Assembly (NCBI GenBank): GCA_030632465.1
Contig: DAOVUR010000086.1
Coordinates: forward strand, 1-7,604
Direction: 5' to 3'
DNA: 7,604 bases
Origin: a bacterium
GTDB lineage: Bacteria; Verrucomicrobiota; Kiritimatiellia; UBA8416; CAMZLY01
Part shown: piece by piece, positions 1 to 6,107 of the stretch
Position numbering within the stretch: the stretch's first letter is position 1
How the letters are laid out: each line of letters opens with the position of its first letter
The notes under the pieces: generated by a model
Databases searched by the model: none
Seen by the model: only the letters and a program-made list of their open reading frames with translations
What the model was told of the DNA's origin: nothing
Translations under genes and position numbers: made by a program

Positions 1-766
1 CAGCCGCCGGCAGATACTTTTTCATCATCCGCTCAATAGAGCGCGTAGATATAGCATCACCAGATCGATTCATAAAAACTGGCGCCATTCTATTCTTAGC
101 CTTCTCGCCCCAAATCATACCACCTTTCATAAAGAGCTGACGTAACGCCTTACATGCAGGACTACCAAGCGGGCACATACGCTCCTTCTTACCTTTTCCA
201 CGTACAATAATCACACCCGACAAAAGGTCAACATTACGCCTAACAAGTGACGCAACCTCAGCCACACGTGCACCAGTGCTATAAAACACCTCAAGCATCG
301 CCGTATCACGTAACATAGCATATTCAACATACGCTTCTGCCTGTTTCTTTGCCGGCAGTTGCCGCCATAACTTCTGTGGCACTGCCAACAAACGCTCCAC
401 CTCTGCTATCGATAAAAAATCCGGCAAACTCTGTTTCTTCTTTGGCGAACGTAGTCCAGCAAACGGATTAACATTAATATATTCTTCACGTTCTAGGAAC
501 TTATAAAAAGTACGCAACGATGACATTTTTCTGCTTGTTGTTGTTGCTGCATAACCTTTTTTCTGAAACTCCACCACAAATTTTCTAGCGAAAAACGTGT
601 CAGTTTCCTCCCACTTAAAAGGAGGAAGCGCCTCATCGCCCCAACGAAAATGAGCAAACTGCATGATATCCAGCATATAACTAGATTGCGTATGCTTTGA
701 CGCATTACGCTCACTATCCAGATACTGCAAAAACTGCATTAACAATGGATCACTATCAGGTTTCAT
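1..766 (-). CDS. xerC: XerC/XerD-type tyrosine recombinase, C-terminus cut by window edge
   Basis: Site-specific tyrosine recombinase, probably the XerC-type enzyme that resolves chromosome dimers at dif during division. Reading from the ATG at 766 gives 255 codons with no stop before the left edge. Residues about 5-105 form the SAM-like core-binding domain (SERNASKHTQSSY, then SSLRTFYKFLEREEYINVNP). Residues about 115-255 begin the catalytic domain: the first catalytic Arg lies in STGARVAEV (R167) and the beta-hairpin Lys in GKGKKER (190-196). The HxLRH and Tyr motifs would lie beyond the edge, so activity cannot be judged. Compared with typical XerC there is an extra basic stretch of some 15 residues (about 131-148) before the Arg motif, and TGARVAEV replaces the usual TGLRVSEL. 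The gene starts 13 bases after topA and is probably cotranscribed with it and dprA. The XerC rather than XerD name rests on this neighbourhood and is less certain than the family. Confidence 0.9.
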   Translation of the reverse strand, partial: MKPDSDPLLMQFLQYLDSERNASKHTQSSYMLDIMQFAHFRWGDEALPPFKWEETDTFFARKFVVEFQKKGYAATTTSRKMSSLRTFYKFLEREEYINVNPFAGLRSPKKKQSLPDFLSIAEVERLLAVPQKLWRQLPAKKQAEAYVEYAMLRDTAMLEVFYSTGARVAEVASLVRRNVDLLSGVIIVRGKGKKERMCPLGSPACKALRQLFMKGGMIWGEKAKNRMAPVFMNRSGDAISTRSIERMMKKYLPAA

Positions 767-770
767 TATT

Positions 771-777
771 CCCCCTT
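771..777 (-). promoter_or_regulatory. Ribosome binding site of the xerC-like gene
   Basis: Read on the minus strand, AAGGGGG lies 4 bases before the ATG at 766, inside the 13-base gap after the topA stop codon. The close spacing and short gap support this start and suggest translation following on from topA. Confidence 0.55.
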
Positions 778-779
778 AA

Positions 780-3314
780 TCAGCCCTCCTGTGCATCGTC
801 TTCTTTTTTCACAGCTGGCTTTTTCACGGATGGTGGTTTCAACCCCAACGTATCAACAAGCTCACCATAATTAGATATGCTAGAGGCATAACGCTCCACA
901 ATACTACGTAACGCTTTCTGCTGACGTACAGATAGAAACTTCTTTGATGAAAACTGACCACTCAACGACTCATAGAAACCTTTATCATCATAAGTACGCT
1001 TCCCCTTTTTCACTGGCTCGCGCCACTCTGTAACTTGGCTTAAAGCTTCTAATAATACACCACTATCTTGATCATCAACAACTTCAACACCTTCTAGCCC
1101 TAGAGTATCTTTCACGGCCTCAAAATCAGGCATCAGAGAGGAATGAGCAACCACAACATTATTAAGCGCATTCAACTGTGCTGGCGTCAAACATCGATGT
1201 CCCTGTGCTCGTGCACGTAAAGAATCCACAAAATCACGAGCAGCTTCATCCATTTCCACCTCTGCCAATAGATCCATTTTCTTCAACGTACTCTCTTGTG
1301 GCGGCTGGAATTCAGGAGTGCTAAGCAACTTATCAAAACCTGTCTCTTTAATAATATCATCAATGCGCGAACTGCTATTATGGTAGTAGCAAGCGATCTT
1401 CAGTAAAGCATCAAGCTGACGTTGAGAAACTTCCTTCTCCTCATTATCCAAATCAGTTCTTATCGAATCAACAAAAATCTTATCGCTGTAAGTTCTTTTG
1501 CCACGCTTAACTTCGGGCGCCCAATCTGTCACATCCTCCAGAACGTCAAGCACTCGCCTTACCATATCCTGATCAGCAGGTGGCGCCTTGGTAGCCTCCA
1601 TCCACTTCTCAAAATCACCGTAAAAGTCAGCAAGCATATTCTTCCACTCAAGCTTGCCGCCCTCAATCTCATCCAGCTGGTTTTCCATGTCGGCAGTAAA
1701 CTTAACATTGAAGAGACTATCCAAAGTCTCGGTCAAGAACTGACTAACCTGCATCCCTAAATCTGTAGCTATCAAAGAACGATTCTGTCGATCAATATAT
1801 TTTCTATTACTAAGAGTTGATATGGTCTGCGCATATGTACTAGGACGACCAACGCCGTTCTGTTCCATTTCTTTCACCAATGAAGCTTCACTGAAACGTG
1901 CTGGTGGTGCTGTCTCCTTCTCTTCCTGCAACCACTCAAGACACTCAAGATATTCACCTTCTTTTACTTCAGGAAGGTTCGCTAACTCACCTTCTTCAGG
2001 TTTTTTACCAATATCAGTTCCGCTAATCTTCATGTAACCAGCAAATTTTATAGCCGATACTGAAGCACGGAAAGTATAACTTCTCTCCGACTCACTTCCA
2101 CCTTCAGCTACAGCATCAATCTCTGCTGAACGCTGTTCGACAACTGCTTTCTCCATCTGGCTAGCCACAAACCTTCTCCATATAAGATCGTACAGCTTCC
2201 ATGCAACAGGATCTATCTTACCCTTGATGCTATCAGGTGTTTTGCTTACGTCTGTCGGACGAACAGCTTCATGCGCTTCTTGCGCTGAACCACGGCTCTT
2301 ATAAAAGTTAGGCTTTTCCGGACAATACTTTTCACCAATCTGATCTGTAATATAGTTACGAACATCACTTATTGCCTCTTTGGAAACGGAGACAGAGTCT
2401 GTTCTCATATAGGTAATCAAACCAACTGTTCCACTACCAGAATCCATACCTTCATACAGCTTCTGGGCAATCTCCATAGTACGACGTGGCGAATACTGAT
2501 ACTTATTCGATGCCGCCTGCTGTAGCGAACTTGTGATAAATGGCGGTGGTGCTTTACGGTTCACATCACGAGTCTTAACTGTTGCTACGCGTAATTTGCG
2601 CTCTTTCAAGTCGGCAGTGATATTCTCTGAAAGCTCTACAGACTTAATCTCAGCCTTCTTGCCATCAATCTTAGTCAGCTTAACTTCAAATGGATCAAGT
2701 GGCGCAATCAACTTGCGGACATTAGCACCAAACACCCAGAACTTTTCAGGGATAAAATCTTTTATCTCCTGCTCACGTTCACATACAAGACGCAATGCAA
2801 CCGACTGCACTCTGCCTGCACTTAGTCCACGTTTAAGGCGACGCCATAACATTTGGCTAACCTTGAACCCAACAATTCTATCCAAGATACGACGCGCCTG
2901 CTGTGCGTCAACACGATCCATATTAATCTCGCCAGGATTTTCAAACGCAGCCTTTACAGCACGTGGCGTGATCTCGTTATATTGAACACGAAAAAACGGC
3001 TTATCTTTTGCCTTAGCTGCTAATGCCGCCTGCAGATGCCATGCAATAGCTTCTCCCTCACGGTCCGGATCCGGCGCTAAGTAGATCTCATCACATGTGC
3101 CTACCGCCTTGCGTAGCTCATCAACAATCTTTTTCTTTCCTTTAGAGATCACGTAACTTGGCTTGAACTCCTTCTTAACATCAACACCAAGCTTCTTTTC
3201 TGGCAGATCACGAATATGCCCCACCGATGACTTAACAACATAATCTTTACCTAAGATCTTATTAATAGTCTTTGCCTTAGCAGGCGATTCTACAATTACA
3301 AGTTTCTTACCCAT
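780..3314 (-). CDS. topA: DNA topoisomerase I (type IA) with triplicated non-zinc C-terminus
   Basis: Type IA topoisomerase (844 aa) that relaxes negative supercoils by cutting one strand through a 5'-phosphotyrosine. The Toprim domain starts at the N-terminus (VIVESPAKAKT, E9; DPDREGEAIAWHL with acidic D82, D84, E86). The body carries SAGRVQSVALRL (165-176), the active-site Tyr in TYMRTDS (Y302), AQEAHEAVRPTD (344-355), NGVGRPSTYA (486-495) and FTADMENQLDEIEGG (539-553). All catalytic landmarks are present. The core ends near residue 575. E. coli TopA continues there with tetracysteine zinc ribbons; this protein has only six scattered Cys and no CxxC pair, so it has no zinc ribbon. It has instead three related 65-75 residue units (about 588-660, 676-740, 753-825) and a Lys-rich tail. 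The ATG at 3314 is preceded by TAGGAG. It lies 43 bases after dprA and 13 bases before the xerC-like gene. Confidence 0.97.
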   Translation of the reverse strand: MGKKLVIVESPAKAKTINKILGKDYVVKSSVGHIRDLPEKKLGVDVKKEFKPSYVISKGKKKIVDELRKAVGTCDEIYLAPDPDREGEAIAWHLQAALAAKAKDKPFFRVQYNEITPRAVKAAFENPGEINMDRVDAQQARRILDRIVGFKVSQMLWRRLKRGLSAGRVQSVALRLVCEREQEIKDFIPEKFWVFGANVRKLIAPLDPFEVKLTKIDGKKAEIKSVELSENITADLKERKLRVATVKTRDVNRKAPPPFITSSLQQAASNKYQYSPRRTMEIAQKLYEGMDSGSGTVGLITYMRTDSVSVSKEAISDVRNYITDQIGEKYCPEKPNFYKSRGSAQEAHEAVRPTDVSKTPDSIKGKIDPVAWKLYDLIWRRFVASQMEKAVVEQRSAEIDAVAEGGSESERSYTFRASVSAIKFAGYMKISGTDIGKKPEEGELANLPEVKEGEYLECLEWLQEEKETAPPARFSEASLVKEMEQNGVGRPSTYAQTISTLSNRKYIDRQNRSLIATDLGMQVSQFLTETLDSLFNVKFTADMENQLDEIEGGKLEWKNMLADFYGDFEKWMEATKAPPADQDMVRRVLDVLEDVTDWAPEVKRGKRTYSDKIFVDSIRTDLDNEEKEVSQRQLDALLKIACYYHNSSSRIDDIIKETGFDKLLSTPEFQPPQESTLKKMDLLAEVEMDEAARDFVDSLRARAQGHRCLTPAQLNALNNVVVAHSSLMPDFEAVKDTLGLEGVEVVDDQDSGVLLEALSQVTEWREPVKKGKRTYDDKGFYESLSGQFSSKKFLSVRQQKALRSIVERYASSISNYGELVDTLGLKPPSVKKPAVKKEDDAQEG
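840..1553 (-). repeat. Three degenerate repeat units encoding the TopA C-terminus
   Basis: Protein-level repeats within topA. Units at residues about 588-660 (1335-1553), 676-740 (1095-1289) and 753-825 (840-1058) share a pattern: a leading leucine-rich helix (LLEALSQVTEW / VLDVLEDVTDW), then FVDSI / FVDSL / FYESL, then a segment ending in S/P-x-QLxAL (SQRQLDALLKI, TPAQLNALNNV, SVRQQKALRSI), then a helix with paired Ser (YYHNSSSR, VVAHSSL, RYASSIS), closing on ETGF / DTLGL / DTLGL. Units 1 and 3 also share a basic turn (VKRGKRTYSDK, VKKGKRTYDDK) that unit 2 has lost. These units occupy the place of the usual DNA-binding zinc ribbons; a DNA-binding role is inference. Confidence 0.75.
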
Positions 3315-3324
3315 CGTTCAACTT

Positions 3325-3330
3325 CTCCTA
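3325..3330 (-). promoter_or_regulatory. Ribosome binding site of topA
   Basis: On the minus strand TAGGAG (followed by AAG) precedes the topA ATG with 10 bases between. It supports 3314 as the start, which also gives the expected N-terminus MGKKLVIVESPAKAK. Confidence 0.6.
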
Positions 3331-3357
3331 TGCATTAATTTGCGTTTTATATTTAAA

Positions 3358-4455
3358 CTACAACTTCCCAATCTTTTCAACAATACGTCCCGGCAACATG
3401 CGTACCTGCTTTTTCATCTCTAAACCCATCAGAAGCGAATTCGTCTTTGCCGCTGGCAAGCCACTATTTCTAATAAGCGTATCTACGCCCAGCTCACCAT
3501 CAACAAGAAGTTTTATTAAAACCTGCTCCTCTGCCGTAAACTCAACCTTAGGCACTAGCCTTGCTTTCATTGCCGATGATGGCAACAAACAATCAAACTC
3601 TTCCAAAACAGTATCAACACCTTCAACCAGTACAGCGCCATCACGGATAAGCTTATGCGGACCTGATGCTACCGCACTATCAATTCTACCCGGTACCGCA
3701 AAAACCGTACGCCCTTGATCCATTGCCTGATGCGCAGTAATCAAAGATCCACTTTTTGCACCTGCCTCAACAACAATAATTCCCATCGAGAGTCCGCTAA
3801 CAATACGATTCCGCATCGGAAAAGTTGTCTTATCCGGTTTCTTTCCAAACGGAAACTCCGAAATAACAGCCCCGCGCTCGCTAATTTCACGACCTAACTC
3901 TCTATTAGCTGCAGGATAAAAACAGTTTAACGCGCCACCTAACACAGCTAAAGTACGGGCTTTGGCCTTTAAAGCACCACGATGCGCCACTGTATCAATA
4001 CCAGTAGCAAGCCCACTTACAACCGTAAAACCTGCTCTGCCAAGATGAAATGCCAAATTCTCGCCAACATCTCTACCATAATGTGTCGGACGCCTAGTCC
4101 CCACAATCGCTATCCCGCGTGCATCCCTACTCTCTAATGTGCCTTTTATATACAGAGCCAAGGGCGGATCATGAATCTCTTTTAATGCCGCAGGATACTC
4201 TTCATCAATAAAAGTCACCAAATTTACCTGCATCGACTCCGCACGTTCAATCTCACCAGTCCAATCAACCTCATCCCGCTGCCGTATAATTGACGCTGAT
4301 AATTCACGGCCAATCCCCTCTGCCTGCATCATATCAGACGCAGATGCCTCAAAAATCGCTACTGCTGACCCACAAACAGAAATAAGCGAACGCACCCCTA
4401 CAGGCCCTATCTTGGCCATCATATTCAGAGCTATATATGCTTCACGTTCATTCAT
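3358..4455 (-). CDS. dprA: DNA-processing protein DprA (Smf)
   Basis: DprA binds incoming single-stranded DNA in the cytoplasm and loads RecA during natural transformation; it is also widespread in bacteria not known to be competent. The longest frame opens at 4497 (379 aa), but I prefer the ATG at 4455 (MNEREAYIALNMM, 365 aa): it has a GAGG element 8 bases upstream and the protein family begins there. In 379-aa numbering, the N-terminal helical/HhH-like part contains GIGRELSASI (61-70). The Rossmann-like DprA core then has PPLALYIKG (111-119), IVGTRRPTHYG (131-141), SGLATGIDTVAHRGAL (161-176), FPMRNRIVSGLS (226-237), KSGSLITAHQA (248-258) and AVPGRIDSAVASGPHKLI (267-284). Residues about 319-379 form the C-terminal winged-helix domain. 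It is complete and of normal length, with stop TAG. It heads the run dprA-topA-xerC. Confidence 0.95.
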   Translation of the reverse strand: MNEREAYIALNMMAKIGPVGVRSLISVCGSAVAIFEASASDMMQAEGIGRELSASIIRQRDEVDWTGEIERAESMQVNLVTFIDEEYPAALKEIHDPPLALYIKGTLESRDARGIAIVGTRRPTHYGRDVGENLAFHLGRAGFTVVSGLATGIDTVAHRGALKAKARTLAVLGGALNCFYPAANRELGREISERGAVISEFPFGKKPDKTTFPMRNRIVSGLSMGIIVVEAGAKSGSLITAHQAMDQGRTVFAVPGRIDSAVASGPHKLIRDGAVLVEGVDTVLEEFDCLLPSSAMKARLVPKVEFTAEEQVLIKLLVDGELGVDTLIRNSGLPAAKTNSLLMGLEMKKQVRMLPGRIVEKIGKL

Positions 4456-4463
4456 AAAAACCG

Positions 4464-4467
4464 CCTC
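4464..4467 (-). promoter_or_regulatory. Ribosome binding site deciding the dprA start
   Basis: GAGG on the minus strand sits 8 bases before the ATG at 4455. The upstream in-frame ATG at 4497 is preceded only by AT-rich sequence with no Shine-Dalgarno match, so the shorter protein is favoured. Confidence 0.5.
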
Positions 4468-4499
4468 ATTCCTGTAATAAGCTGATGTAAATAGCATCT

Positions 4500-4505
4500 A
4501 TTTTA
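4500..4505 (-). promoter_or_regulatory. Candidate -10 box for the dprA operon
   Basis: TAAAAT on the minus strand (5 of 6 matches to TATAAT) lies 44 bases before the preferred dprA start. It would start transcription a few bases inside the longer reading frame, giving a leader of roughly 38 bases and ruling out the 4497 start. No convincing -35 box is seen at the right spacing, so this is weak. Confidence 0.3.
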
Positions 4506-4547
4506 CACTGTTGCAAGATGAAACAGAAAAGAAAGGCAAAAAAGCAG

Positions 4548-4561
4548 AAAGCTAAAAGCTA
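4548..4561. repeat. Short tandem repeat AAAGCTA x2 in divergent promoter region
   Basis: Two exact adjacent copies of AAAGCTA, followed by AAA, lie in the A-rich 198-base gap between the divergent dprA (preferred start) and transporter genes. Similar AGCTAAA/AGCTGAAA runs occur as simple low-complexity sequence. No function can be assigned. Confidence 0.4.
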
Positions 4562-4572
4562 AAATAGAAATC

Positions 4573-4601
4573 TTGTCAGAAAAACTATATCCTGCTAAGT
4601 T
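4573..4601 (+). promoter_or_regulatory. Candidate promoter of the membrane transporter gene
   Basis: TTGTCA (4573-4578, 5 of 6 to TTGACA) is followed after 17 bases by TAAGTT (4596-4601), which has an extended -10 TG one base upstream (TGCTAAGTT). The -10 box itself is poor (3 of 6). A start near 4608 would give a leader of about 46 bases. A TATAAC at 4618-4623 is a better -10 hexamer but has no -35 partner. No metal-sensing riboswitch fold is evident in the short leader. Confidence 0.3.
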
Positions 4602-4653
4602 CCTAACAGAATCAACATATAACCCTATAGCAAATAACTACTGAGACTAACCC

Positions 4654-5826
4654 ATGCTTATTGAAATTATTAAACAGAGCTTAATGATTACCGGCTTCGT
4701 CTTCACGATGATGCTAGTTATCGAATATCTAAACATCCTCTCCAAGGGTGAATGGGAAAAATCCCTCATGAAGCATAAGTGGGGACAATGGTTCTTATCA
4801 TCATTCCTAGGCGCAACACCAGGATGCCTTGGTGCTTTTGCTGTAATCAGTCTTTATATGCATCGTGTGATCTCATTTGGTGCGCTAACCGGCGGCATGA
4901 TCGCAACCTGCGGTGATGAATCTTTTGTAATGCTAGCTATGTTTCCAAAGCAGGCTTTGATAATTTTCGGCACACTTTTTGTACTAGGCGTTGTAGTCGG
5001 AATGATAACCGACTTATTATTTAAAGGGCGATTCACTAAACCAACAAAACACCTAGAGCAGTATGCCGCAGTACATAGCGAGCAGGCACGATGCGTACCA
5101 TTTTCACGTAAAGAAATAGGCACTCAATGGAAAAACTGTTCACCACAACGCGGTTGGCTAACTCTATTTCTCTTAATATTCTTAACAGGTATTATCTCAG
5201 GACAGTTCGAACATAAACATCTAGGTGAAGTCAGCACTCCTGACCATATAGAATGCAACACAGAACATGACCATCAGACAGATGACCATACAGTACACGA
5301 AAGCCATGATGCACATGCAGAACACCCAACACACTCGGAAGATATACACACAGAAGATGGTAACTGGAACTGGATACGTGTAACATTGCTACTCACGGGA
5401 CTTATTGGCCTCTTCATCATAATAAGCGTGCCAGATCACTTTCTTGAAGAACATCTATGGAATCATATTGCCAAAATACATATCTGGCGTATCTTCCTCT
5501 GGACATTAGGGGCACTATTCTTAGTAAAATTATTACTATCCCACGCACATATAGCAGACATTATAAACCAAAACCATATCCCTATGCTAATTATGGCCTG
5601 CCTACTCGGCATAATCCCAGAATCAGGGCCTCATCTAATTTTCGTAACGCTCTTTGCTGAAGGTGCCGCACCATTAAGTATTCTACTCGCCAGTTCTATA
5701 GCCCAAGATGGACATGGCATGATCCCTCTGCTATCTCATTCTCGACTCGCCTTTCTTGGAGTCAAAGCAATCAATATCCTGGTCGCACTCGCTGTCGGCC
5801 TGCTCGGCTACTATATGGGATGGTGA
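4654..5826 (+). CDS. Putative manganese / heavy-metal exporter, 10-TM type with His-rich loop
   Basis: Polytopic inner-membrane protein (390 aa). I recognise it by general resemblance to the family labelled 'putative manganese transporter' or '10TM heavy-metal exporter' (Pfam ArsP_2). The substrate is not established by the sequence. Hydrophobic segments are at about 8-30, 45-68, 70-96, 99-123, 167-184, 240-260, 273-296, 309-336, 338-360 and 365-388. The two halves look like a diverged internal duplication: LGATPGCLGAFAVISL...TCGDESFVMLAMFP (52-98) against LGIIPESGPHLIFVTL...AQDGHGMIPLLSH (318-362), with Pro-Gly/Pro-Glu and GDE/DGHG in matching places. Between the halves, residues 187-232 contain 12 His with many Asp/Glu, a likely metal-binding loop. 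The ATG at 4654 has only a weak GAG upstream. The gene is transcribed divergently from dprA and stands apart from the next plus-strand gene by 281 bases, so it is probably monocistronic. Confidence 0.7.
   Translation: MLIEIIKQSLMITGFVFTMMLVIEYLNILSKGEWEKSLMKHKWGQWFLSSFLGATPGCLGAFAVISLYMHRVISFGALTGGMIATCGDESFVMLAMFPKQALIIFGTLFVLGVVVGMITDLLFKGRFTKPTKHLEQYAAVHSEQARCVPFSRKEIGTQWKNCSPQRGWLTLFLLIFLTGIISGQFEHKHLGEVSTPDHIECNTEHDHQTDDHTVHESHDAHAEHPTHSEDIHTEDGNWNWIRVTLLLTGLIGLFIIISVPDHFLEEHLWNHIAKIHIWRIFLWTLGALFLVKLLLSHAHIADIINQNHIPMLIMACLLGIIPESGPHLIFVTLFAEGAAPLSILLASSIAQDGHGMIPLLSHSRLAFLGVKAINILVALAVGLLGYYMGW
5212..5349 (+). other. His/Asp/Glu-rich loop segment of the transporter
   Basis: Residues 187-232 of the membrane protein: His at 187, 189, 198, 205, 207, 212, 215, 218, 221, 224, 227 and 232, with a Cys at 201. 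The spacing includes HDH and a run of HxxH steps. Such loops in metal transporters usually bind or buffer the transported divalent cation. The segment lies between hydrophobic stretches and would be extramembrane; its side of the membrane cannot be told from the sequence. Confidence 0.7.
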
Positions 5827-5832
5827 TCGAGG

Positions 5833-5863
5833 AAGGGTAAAGTTAAAAGGGTAAAGGGTTAAA
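5833..5863. repeat. Purine-rich direct repeats after the transporter gene
   Basis: AAGGGTAAAG occurs exactly at 5833-5842 and 5847-5856, a 14-base step, and GTTAAA follows each copy (5842-5847, 5858-5863). This lies 6 bases past the transporter stop codon. It has no inverted symmetry, so it is not a terminator. It looks like a low-complexity tandem remnant. Confidence 0.6.
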
Positions 5864-5893
5864 TCAAAAGGACCGAGGTCTACTTAATCGTCC

Positions 5894-5938
5894 CCAACGG
5901 GCTTGCCTGTCGTGAGCTTGTCGAACCGGTCCCGTTGG
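5894..5938. repeat. Palindromic intergenic repeat with dispersed-repeat core
   Basis: Perfect 8-base arms CCAACGGG (5894-5901) and CCCGTTGG (5931-5938) enclose a 29-base centre that contains GAGCTTGTCGAA. On the other strand this reads TTCGACAAGCTC, a core I know as a common dispersed intergenic repeat in many unrelated bacterial genomes. The sequence differs from its AT-rich surroundings in being GC-rich. It is probably a REP/MITE-like element and not a gene. No T-run follows, so it is not a standard intrinsic terminator. Only one copy is in this window, so dispersion in this genome is inferred. Confidence 0.55.
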
Positions 5939-5943
5939 AACGG

Positions 5944-5980
5944 AAGATTTTTGTTAAAAATAGCGTTTCAAACAAATCTT
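5944..5980. repeat. Nested AT-rich inverted repeats
   Basis: AAGATTT (5944-5950) pairs with AAATCTT (5974-5980). Inside and overlapping are ATTTTT-GTT-AAAAAT (5947-5961) and GTTT-C-AAAC (5965-5973). These are alternative hairpins directly after the GC-rich palindrome. Their role is unknown; they could act as a weak bidirectional transcription end or simply be part of the same repeat cluster. Confidence 0.4.
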
Positions 5981-5996
5981 ATTCACCCAAGCAGAA

Positions 5997-6075
5997 GACC
6001 GCAGAGGGTTTCCACAAACCTCTTAAGTTTACCGCTGCGTCATGACCCCTCTTTTTCTCCTCTTTTTTCTTGTCT
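5997..6075 (+). terminator. Possible stem-loop followed by CT-rich tract
   Basis: An outer stem GAC(C)GCAG (5997-6004) / CTGCGTC (6035-6041) with one bulged base encloses an inner hairpin (AGGGTTT-CCAC-AAACCT, 6005-6021). A pyrimidine tract rich in T (about 6046-6075) follows. The T-run does not directly abut the stem and is broken by C, so this is only a weak candidate terminator for transcription from the transporter side. A structural RNA or repeat remnant is equally possible. Confidence 0.25.
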
Positions 6076-6099
6076 AATCCCATTTAATAAAGATATAGT
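6070..6099 (+). promoter_or_regulatory. Candidate promoter just before the GT2 gene
   Basis: TTGTCT (6070-6075, 4 of 6) and TATAGT (6094-6099, 5 of 6) are spaced by 18 bases. The expected start would be near 6106, essentially at the ATG at 6108, which has no Shine-Dalgarno sequence upstream. Together these suggest a leaderless or nearly leaderless mRNA; this is inference from sequence only. Confidence 0.35.
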
Positions 6100-6107
6100 C
6101 CATTTAA

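Noticed and set aside
493..714. 73-codon minus-strand frame with a hydrophobic N-terminus
   Set aside because: It overlaps the xerC-like gene on the same strand in another frame. The recombinase frame has clear family motifs, so this is a shadow.
2533..2985. 150-codon plus-strand frame opposite topA
   Set aside because: It is antisense to the conserved topA catalytic core and its translation resembles no protein family.
4498..4653. Metal-responsive riboswitch (yybP-ykoY type) in front of the putative manganese transporter
   Set aside because: The region is A-rich with almost no pairing potential, and the inferred leader of about 46 bases is too short for that RNA.
5891..5941. Integron attC-like site suggested by CCCCAAC...GTTGGAA arms
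   Set aside because: The ends do not match the RYYYAAC/GTTRRRY core sites, inner L boxes are not evident, and no cassette gene or integron integrase is nearby; the left-edge recombinase is of XerC type.
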